The position numbers and the translations under genes were made by a program. Below, one piece after another: positions 22,718 to 24,392 of a stretch of DNA of 24,392 bases. The stretch's first letter is position 1. Each line of letters starts with the position of its first letter. The notes beneath the pieces were generated by a model that searched no databases, was not told where the DNA came from, and was given only the letters and a program-made list of their open reading frames with translations. Origin of the DNA: a virus; the IMG/VR virus record IMGVR_UViG_3300026256_000056, positions 1 through 24,392 of that record; one strand, 5' to 3'.

Positions 22718-23759
22718 CGAAATAAAATTAGATTATAAAGACGTATTGTTAAAACCTAAAAGGTCAACATTATCATCAAGACGTGATGTAGAAATGACAC
22801 GTAAATTTACATTTAGAAATTCTGGTGAAACATATGAGTGTTGTCCTATAATGGCATCCAATATGGATGGAGTAGGAACATTTAGTATGGCGAAAGTTAT
22901 ACAAGAGTATAAGATGATGACCACTATTACAAAGACAACTACAGTAGACCAATGGAAGACAGCAGTTGGGGAAGGTATTAAATTAAAGTATCTATCAGTA
23001 TGTACAGGCACAGGTAAGTTATGGGATAATGACGCTGAAGATTATTCTACAATGCAAAAAGTATTAAAGAACTATCCAGATATTAAATTTATTACAATAG
23101 ATGTAGCAAATGGATATCATACAAATTTTTCAGATTTTGTTGGTGCAGTTAGAGAAGAATATCCAGATAAAACTATTATTGCAGGTAATGTAGTAACTGC
23201 TGAAATGACAGAAGAATTAATTATACAAGGTGCAGACGTAGTTAAAGTAGGTATTGGACCAGGTAGTGTATGTACAACAAGAACAATGGCAGGTGTAGGT
23301 GTACCTCAATTTAGTGCAGTAATGGAATGTGCTGACGCTGCTAATGGTGTAGGTGGGCATATAGTTGCAGATGGTGGTTGTAATATGCCAGGAGATATTG
23401 CGAAAGCATTTGGTGCTGGTGCTCATTTTGTTATGTTAGGTGGTATGTTAGCAGGACACAACGAAAGTGAAGTACAATCAAAAGATGGTAAAAGAGAATT
23501 TTATGGTATGTCTTCTGATAGAGCAAGAGAAGTACACGGTAAACGAAAAGATGGTTATAGAGGTAATGAAGGAAGAAAAGTAATATTACCTGATAGAGGA
23601 CCTGTTAAAGAAACGATAGAAGATTTATTAGGAGGTGTTCGTTCAAGTTGTACATATATTGGTGCAAGAAGATTAAAAGATATTCCTAAATGTGCAAGTT
23701 TTGTTAGATGTAACCAACCATTAAATACAGTATTTGAATCGTATGATAATAACTCATAA
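22704..23759 (+). CDS. guaC: GMP reductase
   Basis: 351 residues, IMPDH/GMPR barrel. GMP reductase converts GMP to IMP with NADPH, releasing ammonia. The catalytic loop is GIGPGSVCTTR with Cys190; SNMDGVGTF (52-60), PQFSAVMECADAANG and VADGGCNMPGDIAKAFGAGAHFVMLGGMLAGH follow the E. coli GuaC pattern closely (E. coli 347 residues). No CBS domains are present and the loop after the Cys matches GuaC rather than IMP dehydrogenase. The ATG at 22704 is used; a TTG two codons earlier is unneeded. It lies in a GDP-sugar island, where GDP and GMP are by-products, so it may recycle guanine nucleotides or shift purines toward adenine nucleotides for phage DNA. Confidence 0.9.
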   Translation: MQLDNEIKLDYKDVLLKPKRSTLSSRRDVEMTRKFTFRNSGETYECCPIMASNMDGVGTFSMAKVIQEYKMMTTITKTTTVDQWKTAVGEGIKLKYLSVCTGTGKLWDNDAEDYSTMQKVLKNYPDIKFITIDVANGYHTNFSDFVGAVREEYPDKTIIAGNVVTAEMTEELIIQGADVVKVGIGPGSVCTTRTMAGVGVPQFSAVMECADAANGVGGHIVADGGCNMPGDIAKAFGAGAHFVMLGGMLAGHNESEVQSKDGKREFYGMSSDRAREVHGKRKDGYRGNEGRKVILPDRGPVKETIEDLLGGVRSSCTYIGARRLKDIPKCASFVRCNQPLNTVFESYDNNS

Positions 23760-24392
23760 TATACCTTGGGATAAATGTTTAAGTAAGCAGTTGTTTCCTG
23801 CTATAGAAAAGGGTTGGACTGATTCAGATAAACCTATACATTTCTTTTGGGGACTTGGAAGTAAAAATATACCAGAGATTGCAATGTGCGAAGCACAAGG
23901 TGATGAGTGGTGGTATGTAGATGTTGGTTATTTAACACAACAAATTACAAGATATCCAGAACCTATTATACACGATTACGATAAGACATATTTTAGAATA
24001 TGTAAAGGTAATTTACATACGATTAGGTGCAAAGTTGGACCAGGTGCAAGATTACAGAAACTAGAGCATCAAGGGATTGATGTACAGTTTAAAGGGTGGA
24101 ATACTGGAGAAACAACTCATATACTATTAGCACCTTCTTCTCAAACGGTAACCTACCATATTAATGGCATTAGTCAAGATGATTGGATTAAACAGGTTAC
24201 AGAAGAGATTAAACAACATACAGATATACCTATTAAGTTTAGAAACAAACCTAGACCAGGTAATGAGTGGTGGAAAACTGACATAAAAGATGATTTGAAA
24301 AATGCCCATTGTTTGGTAACTAATATGAGTTTAGGTACTGTTGACGCAATATTAAATCAAGTACCTGTTATATGCCATCAAAGAAACATTGC
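23743..24392 (+). CDS. Capsule/GT-B-type surface glycan protein, copy 2 (3' truncated by window)
   Basis: An open frame runs from ATG 23743, inside the last codons of the GMP reductase gene, to the window end (216 residues visible). The N-terminal part has FFWGLGSKN (34-42) and several Trp and Tyr. From about 125 it shows THILLAPSS, WIKQVTEEIKQHTDIPIKFRNKP, and AHCLVTNMSLGTVDAILNQVPVICH, block for block like copy 1 (IIAPS, KQHTDRPIKVRDK, VVSHNSAVVVDAIINGVPIFC). The N-terminal halves are not obviously alike. It is probably a GT-B type transferase for surface polysaccharide. The C-terminus is not in the window. Confidence 0.65.
   Translation, partial: MIITHNIPWDKCLSKQLFPAIEKGWTDSDKPIHFFWGLGSKNIPEIAMCEAQGDEWWYVDVGYLTQQITRYPEPIIHDYDKTYFRICKGNLHTIRCKVGPGARLQKLEHQGIDVQFKGWNTGETTHILLAPSSQTVTYHINGISQDDWIKQVTEEIKQHTDIPIKFRNKPRPGNEWWKTDIKDDLKNAHCLVTNMSLGTVDAILNQVPVICHQRNI

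Noticed and set aside
22704-23759. IMP dehydrogenase
   Set aside because: No CBS domains, length about 350, and the segments around and after the catalytic Cys follow GuaC.
23217-24309. Minus-strand open frames at 23217-23426 and 24127-24309
   Set aside because: They are opposite the GMP reductase and the truncated glycan gene; composition is that of antisense reading.
1-24392. tRNA genes, insertion sequences, integrase or attachment sites
   Set aside because: No cloverleaf, transposase, integrase or long direct repeat was found by reading; a tRNA scan was not possible.

Overview
The window looks like about a fifth to a tenth of the genome of a marine T4-like myovirus with a very AT-rich genome. 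The best guess is a phage of SAR11 (a pelagimyophage), with a low-GC cyanophage as the alternative. The evidence is a T4-type primase (gp61) followed by class Ia ribonucleotide reductase genes nrdA and nrdB, a RuvC-like resolvase, nearly gapless packing with TAATG and ATGA overlaps, a T4-late-type TATAAATA box, and a long run of sugar and surface genes of the kind found in T4-like marine phage host-recognition islands. No structural genes, tRNAs, integrases or insertion sequences are visible. Host assignment is inference; no host marker was seen.

Region 1 (1-7220) is a surface and signalling module. On the minus strand sits a CHASE2-domain class III adenylate cyclase (190-1818). Diverging from it across 55 bases is a plus-strand run: CsgF-like protein, CsgG-like outer-membrane lipoprotein pore with a long charged C-terminal extension, a GDSN-repeat curlin-like secreted protein, a large FecR-domain protein rich in Trp and Asp, a 30-residue membrane peptide and a tail-anchored coiled-coil protein. 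This resembles a stripped-down curli (type VIII) secretion system joined to a cAMP-producing sensor. A T4-late-like promoter precedes csgF. I recall that curli-related clusters have been reported in pelagimyophages with unknown function; the cyclase and FecR pairing is the less explained part.

Region 2 (7221-7335) holds a terminator hairpin with eight T residues, then a good sigma70-type promoter (TTGACT, 17 bases, TATATT).

Region 3 (7336-13909) is replication and nucleotide metabolism: gp61-like primase, nrdA, a conserved unknown gene, nrdB, a zinc-ribbon peptide, a RuvC-like nuclease, a small unknown and a ParB-like protein.

Region 4 (13906-24392, continuing off the end) is a modification and glycan island: 2OG-Fe(II) dioxygenase, minimal SET-domain protein, radical SAM/SPASM enzyme, asparagine-synthase-like amidotransferase, a DegT-family enzyme whose PLP lysine is replaced by histidine (as in the 3-dehydratase ColD), GDP-mannose 4,6-dehydratase, two DxD glycosyltransferases, two diverged copies of a capsule-type protein, a GNAT acetyltransferase and a GMP reductase. 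Gmd followed by a ColD-like step would give a GDP-3,6-dideoxy-4-keto sugar, so the island probably makes or remodels a surface glycan in the infected host.

From 7336 to the end no terminator or strand switch was seen, so regions 3 and 4 may be one very long transcription unit.
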